A stretch of DNA of 6,111 nucleotides from positions 1 through 6,111 of the forward strand of contig WRJV01000184.1 of assembly GCA_009778415.1 (NCBI GenBank), given 5' to 3'. Shown piece after piece: positions 1 through 6,100 of the stretch. Both the position numbers and the translations under genes were made by a program. A model generated the notes under the pieces. That model saw only the letters and a program-made list of their open reading frames with translations. It was not told the origin of the DNA and did no database searches. Numbering within the stretch: the first letter of the stretch is position 1; each line of letters begins with the position of its first letter. This DNA is from Clostridiales bacterium (GTDB lineage Bacteria; Bacillota; Clostridia; Peptostreptococcales; Anaerovoracaceae).

Positions 1-1734
1 AACACCAAACCAGACGGAAGCGGCACGTCATACGAAAACGGCGAAGAAATCGTCGTTGACGAGGACATCACGCTTTACGCCCAGTGGGAGCCGCTTAAAG
101 GCACATTTGAATTGAAGAAAGTAGTTGTTGACGGCGAGACGGCATTTGCTATCACGGCTTGGCTTGACGCCAATGGCCATGACGTCGACAGCATCCTGAA
201 AGACATCAGCTTTGCCCTGTACAATTCCGACAAGTTTGGCAATATGGGCAGCAAGGCAGCAGACGGCTCGCTCTCCGGCAGCATGATCACCTTCTCGCCG
301 GAAGTCGGTGCAGGATGGTACCTCGTCCACGAAGAGATGGGCGCATTGGCCTCGGCAGTCTTTGGGCCAGCCGACGATTTGCTTGTCTACTTCAACGGGA
401 AAGCAGTCACGGGCAACAGCAGCGATTTTGACTACAGCGTCTTGTACACCCTTGGCTACAACACCAGCTCTATCATAAATCTGGGATACCCCGGCCTCAA
501 CCAGAACGGCGAAGTGTTCCCGATCTGGGCGGTAAACACGGAGTCAGGCCAGACCTACGCCTCTTTCTGCGCAAACGCCGGCTCGATCCGGTTCGCAGGC
601 GACAACGGTCTCGGCTGCAAGGGTTACATGGTTGCGGAAAAATTTGAAGTCAAGACAGACTACCTTGATTTCCTAGCCGCTTACAATTACATCGAAGACA
701 ATATGGGTTCGCTGAACGACAACAGGGCTGTTACACAGGTAGTAACCTGGGCACTGCTGGGCGCCATTGACATTGAGGGTGCGCATTTTGCCGATATGGA
801 AGCTGGAAAAGTGAACAAAAACGCCGTCGTCGACGTGCTGACCAATTACAAAGGGTACGTAGGCAATGGCATGATAGTTGACCTGGTGTACATGGTCTGC
901 GAAAACCGCGAACATGACTACTTGTACTGCCAGCCGCAGCTTGTGCCGGTCTACAGCGGCGAGCCTTCGTTTAGCAACTATCCGACCGTCGCAAATAGCA
1001 CGCTTTCGATTACTGCGGAAGTCAACGCTTACAAAGATGTGTACGAGTGGGTACCTGGCACGAAGACAATTAAGGATACGCTTGTAACTTTCATCGGCAA
1101 AAACGGCAACAACGGAAATTACATGGACGACAGAGGGTTTACCGCCGTTGCGGTGGACGTTGCCACTGGCGGCACGTTTGAAATCGCATTTTCAGGCAAC
1201 GGTAGCCCGAAAGCTCAGGGCGACAGCCAGAAAACAGGTGTCTTCTACACTGTGAAAGTAGTTGGCGGAAAGATCGTCGTCACATTTGACGAGAGTTACG
1301 TTTCTTCTTCCGTCACAGTAAAGGCCTATGCTGACATGCCTGTTGGAAAGATTGACAACAGCGGCCACAAAGCTGACAAATCCGGCACAATAGTGCTTGA
1401 CATGCCGAAGAACGCAGCCGGCACGGTCTATCTGGCGCTGCACATGGAAAGCCTCACTTATTCATGCGATTCAACGGGGAGCTTCGCGTTCGTCGAGAGT
1501 ATGGAAGTCCCCTACGAGGGCACTCTCGCGCTGACGGTCGCAGGCCCGGATGGCTACGCGTATGCTGCAAACGGTTTTGCCGGTTCGCTTGTGCTCGACT
1601 CCCTAATGCCGGGCGAATACTTCGTCACTCTCAGCGGTGACGGGTTTGAAAACCAGACCAAGTCCGTAACTGTAGAGCAGGACGGCACAGCAGCCATAGA
1701 GTTCAACATAACTGTACAGTATCCAAACGTATAG
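1..1734 (+). CDS. Large secreted/surface protein, 3' part (InlB-like repeat end, SpaA/Cna-B-like and thioester-like regions)
   Basis: The frame is open from base 1, so the gene starts upstream; 577 residues remain. Residues 1-33 end with TLYAQWEP, the typical end of a Listeria/Bacteroides (Flg_new, InlB B-type) repeat, which suggests more repeats upstream. Residues about 36-130 resemble a SpaA/Cna-B-like beta-sandwich (FALYNSDK, then GWYLVHE). Residues about 155-260 hold Cys190 (SFCANAG) and Gln246 (AVTQVVTW), which resemble the Cys and the TQ-x-x-x-W motif of Gram-positive thioester domains that bind host targets covalently. The last 80 residues look like another carboxypeptidase-regulatory/Cna-B-like beta domain (MPGEYFVTLSGDGF). 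The C-terminus has no LPXTG motif, hydrophobic segment or basic tail, so sortase anchoring through this end is not supported. The TTG at 112 is not a credible start, because the repeat is read in frame before it. Adhesin function is inferred; the exact ligand is unknown. Confidence 0.8.
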   Translation, partial: NTKPDGSGTSYENGEEIVVDEDITLYAQWEPLKGTFELKKVVVDGETAFAITAWLDANGHDVDSILKDISFALYNSDKFGNMGSKAADGSLSGSMITFSPEVGAGWYLVHEEMGALASAVFGPADDLLVYFNGKAVTGNSSDFDYSVLYTLGYNTSSIINLGYPGLNQNGEVFPIWAVNTESGQTYASFCANAGSIRFAGDNGLGCKGYMVAEKFEVKTDYLDFLAAYNYIEDNMGSLNDNRAVTQVVTWALLGAIDIEGAHFADMEAGKVNKNAVVDVLTNYKGYVGNGMIVDLVYMVCENREHDYLYCQPQLVPVYSGEPSFSNYPTVANSTLSITAEVNAYKDVYEWVPGTKTIKDTLVTFIGKNGNNGNYMDDRGFTAVAVDVATGGTFEIAFSGNGSPKAQGDSQKTGVFYTVKVVGGKIVVTFDESYVSSSVTVKAYADMPVGKIDNSGHKADKSGTIVLDMPKNAAGTVYLALHMESLTYSCDSTGSFAFVESMEVPYEGTLALTVAGPDGYAYAANGFAGSLVLDSLMPGEYFVTLSGDGFENQTKSVTVEQDGTAAIEFNITVQYPNV

Positions 1735-1783
1735 ATTGGCATGGACTAGGACAATACGACTAATAATGTTCATAAACCGAGGG

Positions 1784-1810
1784 AAAGGCGCAGGGTTGCG
1801 CCTTTTTCTT
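1784..1810 (+). terminator. Rho-independent terminator after the surface protein gene
   Basis: AAAGGCGCA (1784-1792) pairs perfectly with TGCGCCTTT (1797-1805) around a GGGT loop, and the T tract continues TTCTTTT to 1812. It lies 50 nt past the stop codon at 1734 and separates that gene from lplA. Confidence 0.93.
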
Positions 1811-1841
1811 TTGCGCCGGCGCATTAGCTTGTCCATTGCCC

Positions 1842-1870
1842 TTGCATATGAAGGACGTGCGTTTTATAAT
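1842..1870 (+). promoter_or_regulatory. Predicted sigma-70-type promoter of lplA
   Basis: A perfect -10 box TATAAT (1865-1870) follows a weak -35 candidate TTGCAT (1842-1847) at 17 bp. Transcription would begin near 1877, leaving a leader of roughly 27 nt with the ribosome site GGAGAG at 1893-1898 before the ATG at 1904. The 12-bp palindrome TGCGCCGGCGCA (1812-1823) lies just upstream; it could be a regulator site, but it also abuts the preceding terminator. Confidence 0.65.
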
Positions 1871-1903
1871 TAACTCGTTGATACAAAACTACGGAGAGAT
1901 AAT

Positions 1904-2875
1904 ATGCAGCTTATCATTAATAATTCAACAAACCCGGCATTTAACCTCGCTCTGGAGGAGTACGCGCTTATGGAAATGAAGCGGGACGTCACCATGCTGT
2001 GGCGCAACGAGGCTTCCGTCATCATAGGGTGCAACCAGAACGCAATCGAAGAGATCGACCAGGATTTTGTCCGTCAAAACAGCATTCCGGTTGTCCGCAG
2101 GCTGTCTGGCGGTGGGGCTGTTTTTCACGACCTTGGAAACATCAACTTCACCGTAATATGCGAGCTTGAGGACGATGCTTTTGGCAACTACAGGAAATTT
2201 GCAGAGCCGGTGTGCGAGTTTTTGCGTGACCTTGGCGTTGATGCCGCTTTTAGCGGGCGAAACGACCTCGTTATTGACGGTGCAAAGTTTTCCGGCAATG
2301 CGCAAACGTCCAATGCAGGGCGCATCATGCACCATGGAACCATACTCTTTGACGCAGACATTGCCCGGCTTGCCCGCGCTTTGAAACCTGGCCCGGCCAA
2401 AATTGAGAGCAAGGGGGTCAAGTCGGTGCACAGCAGGGTGACCAATGTCTCGGAGCATCTGCAAGAACCTCTGTCCGTGGAACAGTTTTTCGGCCAGCTC
2501 GCCGATTTTTTCCGTAAGCGCACTGACGGGCAATACTTGCCAACGGCATCGGACATCGAAGCAGTTCAGCAGCTGGCGGCCGAAAAGTACGACAATTGGG
2601 CGTGGAATTTCGGGCACTCGCCCACCTACTCGCATCGCCGGTCAGGGTGCTTCCCCTTCGGCACGGTGGATGTCCGCCTGCAAGTGGAAAACGGCTTTAT
2701 TAAGGATGCCCACATATTTGGCGACTTTTTCGGGATACTTGAGGTCAAAGAACTGGAATCCCGGCTGATTGGCGCACAGCACAACGCAGAGTCGATCGGC
2801 AAGGCGCTTGAAGGGCTAACCTTGAGCGACTACATTCGAGGCGCAACAAAAGAGCAATTCCTTGAACTCGTGTAA
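1904..2875 (+). CDS. lplA: Lipoate-protein ligase A
   Basis: Cytoplasmic enzyme that activates free lipoate with ATP to lipoyl-AMP and transfers it to a lysine on lipoyl domains of 2-oxoacid dehydrogenases or glycine-cleavage H protein (family knowledge). The 323 residues show the N-terminal catalytic domain: NPAFNLALEEY (10-20), the lipoate-binding signature RRLSGGGAVFHD (65-76) followed by LGNINFT, then GRNDLVIDGAKFSGNAQ (118-134), in which Lys128 matches the catalytic lysine of LplA. HHGT follows. Residues from about 240 (YSHRRSGCFPFG onward) form the small C-terminal accessory domain of bacterial LplA, so this is a full two-domain enzyme, close to the usual 320-340 residues. The ATG at 1904 has GGAGAG 5 nt upstream. 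It is monocistronic in this window, between a terminator and the hipBA control region. No lipoyl-accepting protein or lipoate synthase is nearby, so it fits scavenging of external lipoate; that last point is inference. Confidence 0.95.
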   Translation: MQLIINNSTNPAFNLALEEYALMEMKRDVTMLWRNEASVIIGCNQNAIEEIDQDFVRQNSIPVVRRLSGGGAVFHDLGNINFTVICELEDDAFGNYRKFAEPVCEFLRDLGVDAAFSGRNDLVIDGAKFSGNAQTSNAGRIMHHGTILFDADIARLARALKPGPAKIESKGVKSVHSRVTNVSEHLQEPLSVEQFFGQLADFFRKRTDGQYLPTASDIEAVQQLAAEKYDNWAWNFGHSPTYSHRRSGCFPFGTVDVRLQVENGFIKDAHIFGDFFGILEVKELESRLIGAQHNAESIGKALEGLTLSDYIRGATKEQFLELV

Positions 2876-2922
2876 AAATACCTTGAGCTTGTGTTAAATT
2901 ACCTTGCACTAACACATATATA
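2860..2922 (+). repeat. Degenerate 21-bp tandem repeat, three copies, crossing the lplA stop codon
   Basis: Copies begin at 2860, 2881 and 2902, each opening with CCTTG. The first two match at 17 of 21 positions (CCTTGAACTCGTGT against CCTTGAGCTTGTGT); the third is weaker, at about 13 of 21 to the first. Copy 1 encodes the last residues of LplA and its TAA stop, so copies 2 and 3 look like duplicated gene-end sequence. TGTGTTA (2890-2896) and TAACACA (2910-2916) also form a 7-bp inverted pair. Confidence 0.6.
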
Positions 2923-2980
2923 TCTATCTGATAACGAAATAATGCATGTTAACAGATAGATATCTTACTATTGACAGATA
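2920..2980. promoter_or_regulatory. Probable HipB operator: inverted repeat plus a third half-site
   Basis: The arm at 2920-2935 is an inverted copy of 2948-2963 (GTTAACAGATAGATAT), with 15 of 16 positions paired and a 12-bp spacer centred near 2941. A third, directly oriented half-site TTGACAGATA (2971-2980) matches TTAACAGATA (2949-2958) at 9 of 10 positions, 22 bp downstream, about two helical turns. The -35 hexamer is contained in this third copy. Known HipB repressors bind paired short inverted sites upstream of hipBA and repress their own operon. The E. coli core differs (TATCC and GGATA), so binding here is inferred from position and symmetry. Confidence 0.72.
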
Positions 2981-2999
2981 TATTTTTTTTACGTATAAT
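2971..2999 (+). promoter_or_regulatory. Consensus sigma-70-type promoter of the hipBA operon
   Basis: TTGACA (2971-2976) and TATAAT (2994-2999) are both perfect and are 17 bp apart, the optimal spacing. The spacer contains a run of eight T (2983-2990). Transcription would start near 3006, giving a leader of about 56 nt. Such a strong promoter fits an operon normally held down by its own product. Confidence 0.9.
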
Positions 3000-3061
3000 A
3001 CAGGTAAAACAATTGCAACTTACGGATAAAAATCGCAAATAATAAAGCAGGTGATACGCAT

Positions 3062-3364
3062 ATGCATTTAGATGAGAAGAAGATAGGCGAAACGATCCGC
3101 CGCCTCAGAATCCGAAAGAAACTGCCGCTTGAGGACGTGGCTGCAAGAGCCAGCCTTTCGCCCATAACCGTCAGGGCGCTTGAACTGGGGCGTGGTTCCA
3201 CTCTTTCAACGATGCTGAAGGTGCTAAAAGCCATTGACGAGACTGATTTTATCCTGGACTGGGCAGGGAAAAGCACTGAGATCAGCCCCATTCAGATGCT
3301 CAGGGATTCAAGAAAGCAGGCAGCCGAGCCCAAACGCGTCTCGCGCCGGCCGGCAAAGGGGTGA
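3062..3364 (+). CDS. hipB: HipB-like antitoxin, XRE-family transcriptional repressor
   Basis: Antitoxin that should bind and neutralise the HipA kinase encoded next to it and repress the shared promoter. The 100 residues contain one XRE/Cro-type helix-turn-helix at about 8-62: IGETIRRLRIRKKL, LEDVAARASLSPITVRALELGRG and LSTMLKVLKAIDE give the usual five-helix pattern, with the recognition helix near SPITVRALE. The tail, from about 72, carries SPIQMLRDSRK and then a basic, proline-containing end (RVSRRPAKG), as in many HipB-like proteins next to HipA. The ATG at 3062 is preceded by AGGTGAT (3049-3055), seven bases complementary to the 16S rRNA 3' end at 6-nt spacing. It is first in the operon, 6 nt before the favoured hipA start. 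No truncation is seen. An isolated XRE regulator would be an alternative, but the pairing with hipA makes the antitoxin role most likely. Confidence 0.9.
   Translation: MHLDEKKIGETIRRLRIRKKLPLEDVAARASLSPITVRALELGRGSTLSTMLKVLKAIDETDFILDWAGKSTEISPIQMLRDSRKQAAEPKRVSRRPAKG
3360..3364 (+). promoter_or_regulatory. Ribosome binding site that decides the hipA start
   Basis: GGTGA overlaps the hipB stop codon and sits 6 nt before the ATG at 3371, the same motif and spacing as for hipB. The alternative GTG at 3365 would directly abut this site, so the ATG is preferred. The overlap with the stop suggests translational coupling. Confidence 0.65.
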
Positions 3365-3370
3365 GTGCGC

Positions 3371-4657
3371 ATGCCGTTTAGCCATGTGGAAGCCATTGAA
3401 GTGCGCATCTTTGGAAAAACCGTGGGTGCTGTTGCCCCCGACTCCCGGGGCAAGCCGTATTACGCATTTGAGTATGCCCCGACTTGGCTGAGGAGCGGTT
3501 ATTCCATCAGCCCTCTGCACCTGCCTCTTTCTTCCGGCGTTTTTGTTTTTGACAACCTCGCTGAAAACACTTGGTACAGACTGCCGGCGGCCATCGCAGA
3601 CGCGCTCCCCGATCGGTTCGGAAACAGCCTGATCGACGCAAGATTGGCTGAGAAAGGTTTGACAAGAGATGAGATTACCGCTCTGGACCGCTTGGCGTAC
3701 ACCGGCGACAGAGCGATGGGCGCATTGGAATTCCGCCCTGCTCGCTCCATTGGCAAAGAGCCCAGCATACTGGACTTTGCCGAGCTGGTCAGCGCCGCAA
3801 AAGATGCGGCATGCGGATTTACTGGGGCTGACAGCAAAGCGAAGCGCGCGCTGCGCCAGCTGCTTTCAGTTGGAACCAGCGCAGGCGGCGCCAGAGCCAA
3901 GGCTGTTGTCAACTTAGATCCAAACACAGGCGCCATTAGCTCCGGACAGCGCCCGGAAAAAGGGAAAGAATCATGGCTGCTCAAATTTGACGGAGTCGAG
4001 GGCGGCTCGCCCCTCGGCCCATCGCAGGAATACGGCAGGATTGAATACGCCTATTCGCTCATGGCAAAAGCAGCCGGAATACAAATGACGGATACCCGCT
4101 TGCTTCATGAAAACGGGCGCGCCCACTTCATGACAAAGAGGTTTGACCGGACGGACCCGGCATCTGGAGATGCTCCTGCCAAAATACACATGCAAAGCCT
4201 TTGCGCAATGGATCACATAGACTACAACCTGATTCACGCCAATCTGTATGATTCGCTGTTTGCGGTCATCCGCCGCTTGGGCATTCATGAGGAAGCCCTG
4301 ACTGAAGCTTTTCGCAGGATGGCTTTCAACTTCCTTGCCATGAATTGCGACGACCATGCTAAAAATTTCGCTTTTCTGATGGATGAACACGGCAAATGGC
4401 AGCTGGCACCTGCTTTTGACGTCACTTTTGCCTATAACTCGAAAAATATTTGGCTGAAGGAACACCTCATGGGCATAGAAGGGAAGTTCACTGGCGTAAG
4501 CACGCAAGACCTGCTGCGCTTTGCTGAACGGCACGAAATCCCGTACGCGCGCAAATCGCTTGCCGAAGTAAAGCAGGCTATTGCCATGTGGCCGGATTTT
4601 GCGAAGCAGGCGGGGTTGACCGAGGCGTCAAGCTTGCTCGTTCCGAATAATTTTTAG
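3371..4657 (+). CDS. hipA: HipA-family Ser/Thr protein kinase toxin
   Basis: Kinase toxin of a type II hipBA module. E. coli HipA phosphorylates glutamyl-tRNA synthetase and causes growth arrest and persistence; the target here is unknown. The 428 residues (from ATG 3371; a GTG at 3365 would add two) match full-length HipA. The N-terminal subdomain, to about 115, includes ALPDRFGN. The Gly-rich loop SAGGARAK (170-177) aligns with SVAGAQEK of E. coli HipA, placing Ser170 at the autophosphorylation serine. Lys205 (LLKFDG) is the likely ATP-binding lysine, followed by the family motif KRFDR (256-260). The catalytic loop NCDDHAKN (325-332) gives Asp327 and Asn332, matching Asp309 and Asn314 of E. 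coli, and Asp350 in APAFDV matches the metal-binding Asp332, with the same 18-residue spacing. All key residues are present, so it is probably active. It is the second gene of the operon. Its last 30 bp overlap the convergent DUF6602-like gene, and no terminator is visible. Confidence 0.95.
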   Translation: MPFSHVEAIEVRIFGKTVGAVAPDSRGKPYYAFEYAPTWLRSGYSISPLHLPLSSGVFVFDNLAENTWYRLPAAIADALPDRFGNSLIDARLAEKGLTRDEITALDRLAYTGDRAMGALEFRPARSIGKEPSILDFAELVSAAKDAACGFTGADSKAKRALRQLLSVGTSAGGARAKAVVNLDPNTGAISSGQRPEKGKESWLLKFDGVEGGSPLGPSQEYGRIEYAYSLMAKAAGIQMTDTRLLHENGRAHFMTKRFDRTDPASGDAPAKIHMQSLCAMDHIDYNLIHANLYDSLFAVIRRLGIHEEALTEAFRRMAFNFLAMNCDDHAKNFAFLMDEHGKWQLAPAFDVTFAYNSKNIWLKEHLMGIEGKFTGVSTQDLLRFAERHEIPYARKSLAEVKQAIAMWPDFAKQAGLTEASSLLVPNNF

Positions 4658-5374
4658 CGACTCCACTGTTGCATCTGAATAATCTCTGATGTCAATGCCT
4701 GCCACAGTACCGATCTGGTGGAGCAAATCCAGCACAATGTAGAAAAAGGACAGAATCGCCTCTTCCTGGCTTGAAAATTCTACATCGGACAAATGCCAGT
4801 TGTCGTCGCGGTAGGCTATGAACGAAGCCTTGTTTATCGCGCAGCCGATGTCAATGTGGGAGAAATCGGACAAATGCTGCCTGACCGCCTCTGGACTGAT
4901 TGAGTTGACTGCTAGAATGCCTCCGATGATGTGGGTCAGCTCCCTTGGCGGGCTATATTTGCCCGCATTGATGACGCCTCTCCTCGATCGCACTAGGTCG
5001 ACGACTGATTTGATCTTGTCGTTTGCGTACCCCAGCGTTTCTTTGTCTATCGTCGGTTTTGATTCAAAAACAGCATAGACGCTTTCGGCGGTTATGAATT
5101 TCTCGCCCGCGTCGGTTCCGAAAATCAGAGGGGAGTAGAGAGCTTCATATATGATGATGTCTATCTGGTCGCTGACATTGCCTTTGGCGTCAAAGACAAA
5201 TCCTTTATCAACGGCGTATTTGCTCGGCAGAAAGCTGCGGAAGAAATCAATCCAAGCGCTCTCGCAATGCTCGCCTTTTGTCACCGGGTGCTCAAGCAAA
5301 ACGTCCAGCTTGCTTTTCAGGATGCTCTGCTTTGTGTTGAACATCGACTTGATGCTCATTTTTTTGTCTGACAT
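4628..5374 (-). CDS. DUF6602-like protein with PD-(D/E)XK-nuclease-like pattern, coupled to cas6
   Basis: A 248-residue soluble protein with no signal peptide or membrane segment visible. Its features match the DUF6602 family as I know it: LEHPVTKGEHCE (27-38), a WIDFFRSFLPSKYAV stretch (41-55), GFVFDAKGNVSDQIDIIIY (58-76), then ITAESVYAVFESKP (94-107). The order Glu35/Glu38, Asp72 in a hydrophobic strand and Glu104-Ser-Lys106 at the end of the next strand is the layout of PD-(D/E)XK restriction-like nucleases, so metal-dependent DNA cleavage is plausible but inferred. The C-terminal half (110-248) is mostly helical and unassigned; no CARF or helix-turn-helix domain is recognised. The start at Met1 has a near-perfect AGGAGGT 4 nt upstream; Met6 and Met11 are less likely. 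It follows cas6 by 9 nt and is the last gene of that operon; its stop lies within the hipA 3' end. Family 0.75, nuclease activity about 0.5. Confidence 0.78.
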   Translation of the reverse strand: MSDKKMSIKSMFNTKQSILKSKLDVLLEHPVTKGEHCESAWIDFFRSFLPSKYAVDKGFVFDAKGNVSDQIDIIIYEALYSPLIFGTDAGEKFITAESVYAVFESKPTIDKETLGYANDKIKSVVDLVRSRRGVINAGKYSPPRELTHIIGGILAVNSISPEAVRQHLSDFSHIDIGCAINKASFIAYRDDNWHLSDVEFSSQEEAILSFFYIVLDLLHQIGTVAGIDIRDYSDATVESLKIIRNEQA

Positions 5375-5378
5375 GTTG

Positions 5379-5385
5379 ACCTCCT
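5379..5385 (-). promoter_or_regulatory. Ribosome binding site coupling cas6 and the nuclease-like gene
   Basis: AGGAGGT read on the minus strand overlaps the cas6 TAG stop (5384-5386) and lies 4 nt before the ATG at 5374. It fixes that start and implies the two genes are co-translated from one mRNA. Confidence 0.85.
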
Positions 5386-6100
5386 ATTCGATCAGCAGTA
5401 TACCGCCCATACCAAGCGCAGTCTTCGCTCCAACTCCCGCATACGCAGCGTACCTCAGAAGAAGCGCCATTTTGTCGCGTTGCTCCTGGCTGCCGCCTAG
5501 GCGAAGCGTCAACTCGCCTATAAAGCTTGGTCGGGTAATTCCAAGTTCAATCTTGTACTCTGTCGTGCAAAGTTCATACTGCGAGTATGCAACTAGGTCG
5601 CACAACTCGAAAACCTCTTCGTTTGGTATGTCGACGCCCTCAAACTTGCGAAGTTTTTCTGCGACGGTGTAAAGCAGCGGTGGCAGCGAGTATAAGTTTG
5701 ATACCTGCTTGTTGTGCTTGTACGATGCCGGAGACGCTATGACAATTCGGAATTCTTTTGGCAAGGGCTTGCGCAATTGTTCAAGCGATACGGCTGGTTT
5801 TTCAATGATGTCCAGCACTGCAATGCCGCCATCTAGGCCTGAAACGTTGATTATCCGAGCTGACCTTGCAGGCTCAAGCAGTGGGGCTGCCGACTCGTGG
5901 AGCAACGAAAAACGCAGCACGATGTTGCTCTGCTGAATTCGTGTGAAAAGGCTGAACGGTCGCAGCTCGTCCGATGTGTGCAAGCTTTTTGAATATTCGG
6001 CACTGACTTGCGACATGAGCCAAGCGTGGATTTTTACGGCAAGTTCGCAGTTCAGGTTCGTCAGGTTTCTTTTTTGAAGGACAAAATCGACTTGTTTCAT
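5384..6100 (-). CDS. cas6: Cas6-family CRISPR RNA processing endoribonuclease
   Basis: Cas6 cuts precursor CRISPR RNA within each repeat and produces guides for type I or type III effector complexes; it is a metal-independent RNase of the RAMP fold. The 238 residues fit the usual 220-280. The C-terminal end carries GVGAKTALGMG (222-232), an exact fit to the Cas6 glycine-rich loop GhGxxxxxGhG. Before it is the family strand RPSFIGELTLRL (190-201), with the Phe-x-Gly typical of the second RAMP fold. The N-terminal half has the ferredoxin-like start and YSKSLHTSDELRPFSLF (36-52), the Cas6-like LH...kPfs pattern; His41 (or His25) is the best catalytic histidine candidate. The ATG at 6100 has GGAG 7 nt upstream at the very edge, so the gene appears complete. 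It is transcribed toward the nuclease-like gene; other cas genes could lie beyond 6111. CRISPR subtype cannot be told from this gene alone. Confidence 0.88.
   Translation of the reverse strand: MKQVDFVLQKRNLTNLNCELAVKIHAWLMSQVSAEYSKSLHTSDELRPFSLFTRIQQSNIVLRFSLLHESAAPLLEPARSARIINVSGLDGGIAVLDIIEKPAVSLEQLRKPLPKEFRIVIASPASYKHNKQVSNLYSLPPLLYTVAEKLRKFEGVDIPNEEVFELCDLVAYSQYELCTTEYKIELGITRPSFIGELTLRLGGSQEQRDKMALLLRYAAYAGVGAKTALGMGGILLIE

Noticed and set aside
112..114. TTG at 112 as the start of the first gene
   Set aside because: The same frame is open to base 1 and encodes the end of an InlB-like repeat, so the gene continues upstream.
1925..2635. A 236-codon open frame on the minus strand opposite lplA
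   Set aside because: lplA in the other strand is unmistakable by its motifs. The antisense translation has no recognisable domain and no convincing ribosome site, so it is a coding shadow.
2860..2963. Repeats in the intergenic region as a short CRISPR array
   Set aside because: Copies are contiguous or inverted, only 10-21 bp long and have no unique spacers of regular size. No CRISPR array was found anywhere in the window.
2960..2991. Small hairpin ATATCT/AGATAT followed by eight T, as a terminator for lplA
   Set aside because: The stem is only 6 bp, all but one pair A-T, with a 10-nt loop; the T run is better explained as the spacer of the hipBA promoter.
3499..4534. Two minus-strand open frames (3499-3984 and 3971-4534) opposite hipA
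   Set aside because: They lie wholly inside hipA, whose kinase motifs are complete; their translations resemble no family and look like shadow frames.
5151..5672. A plus-strand 173-codon open frame across the cas6/DUF6602 junction
   Set aside because: It crosses two well-supported minus-strand genes and encodes serine-rich, motif-free sequence.
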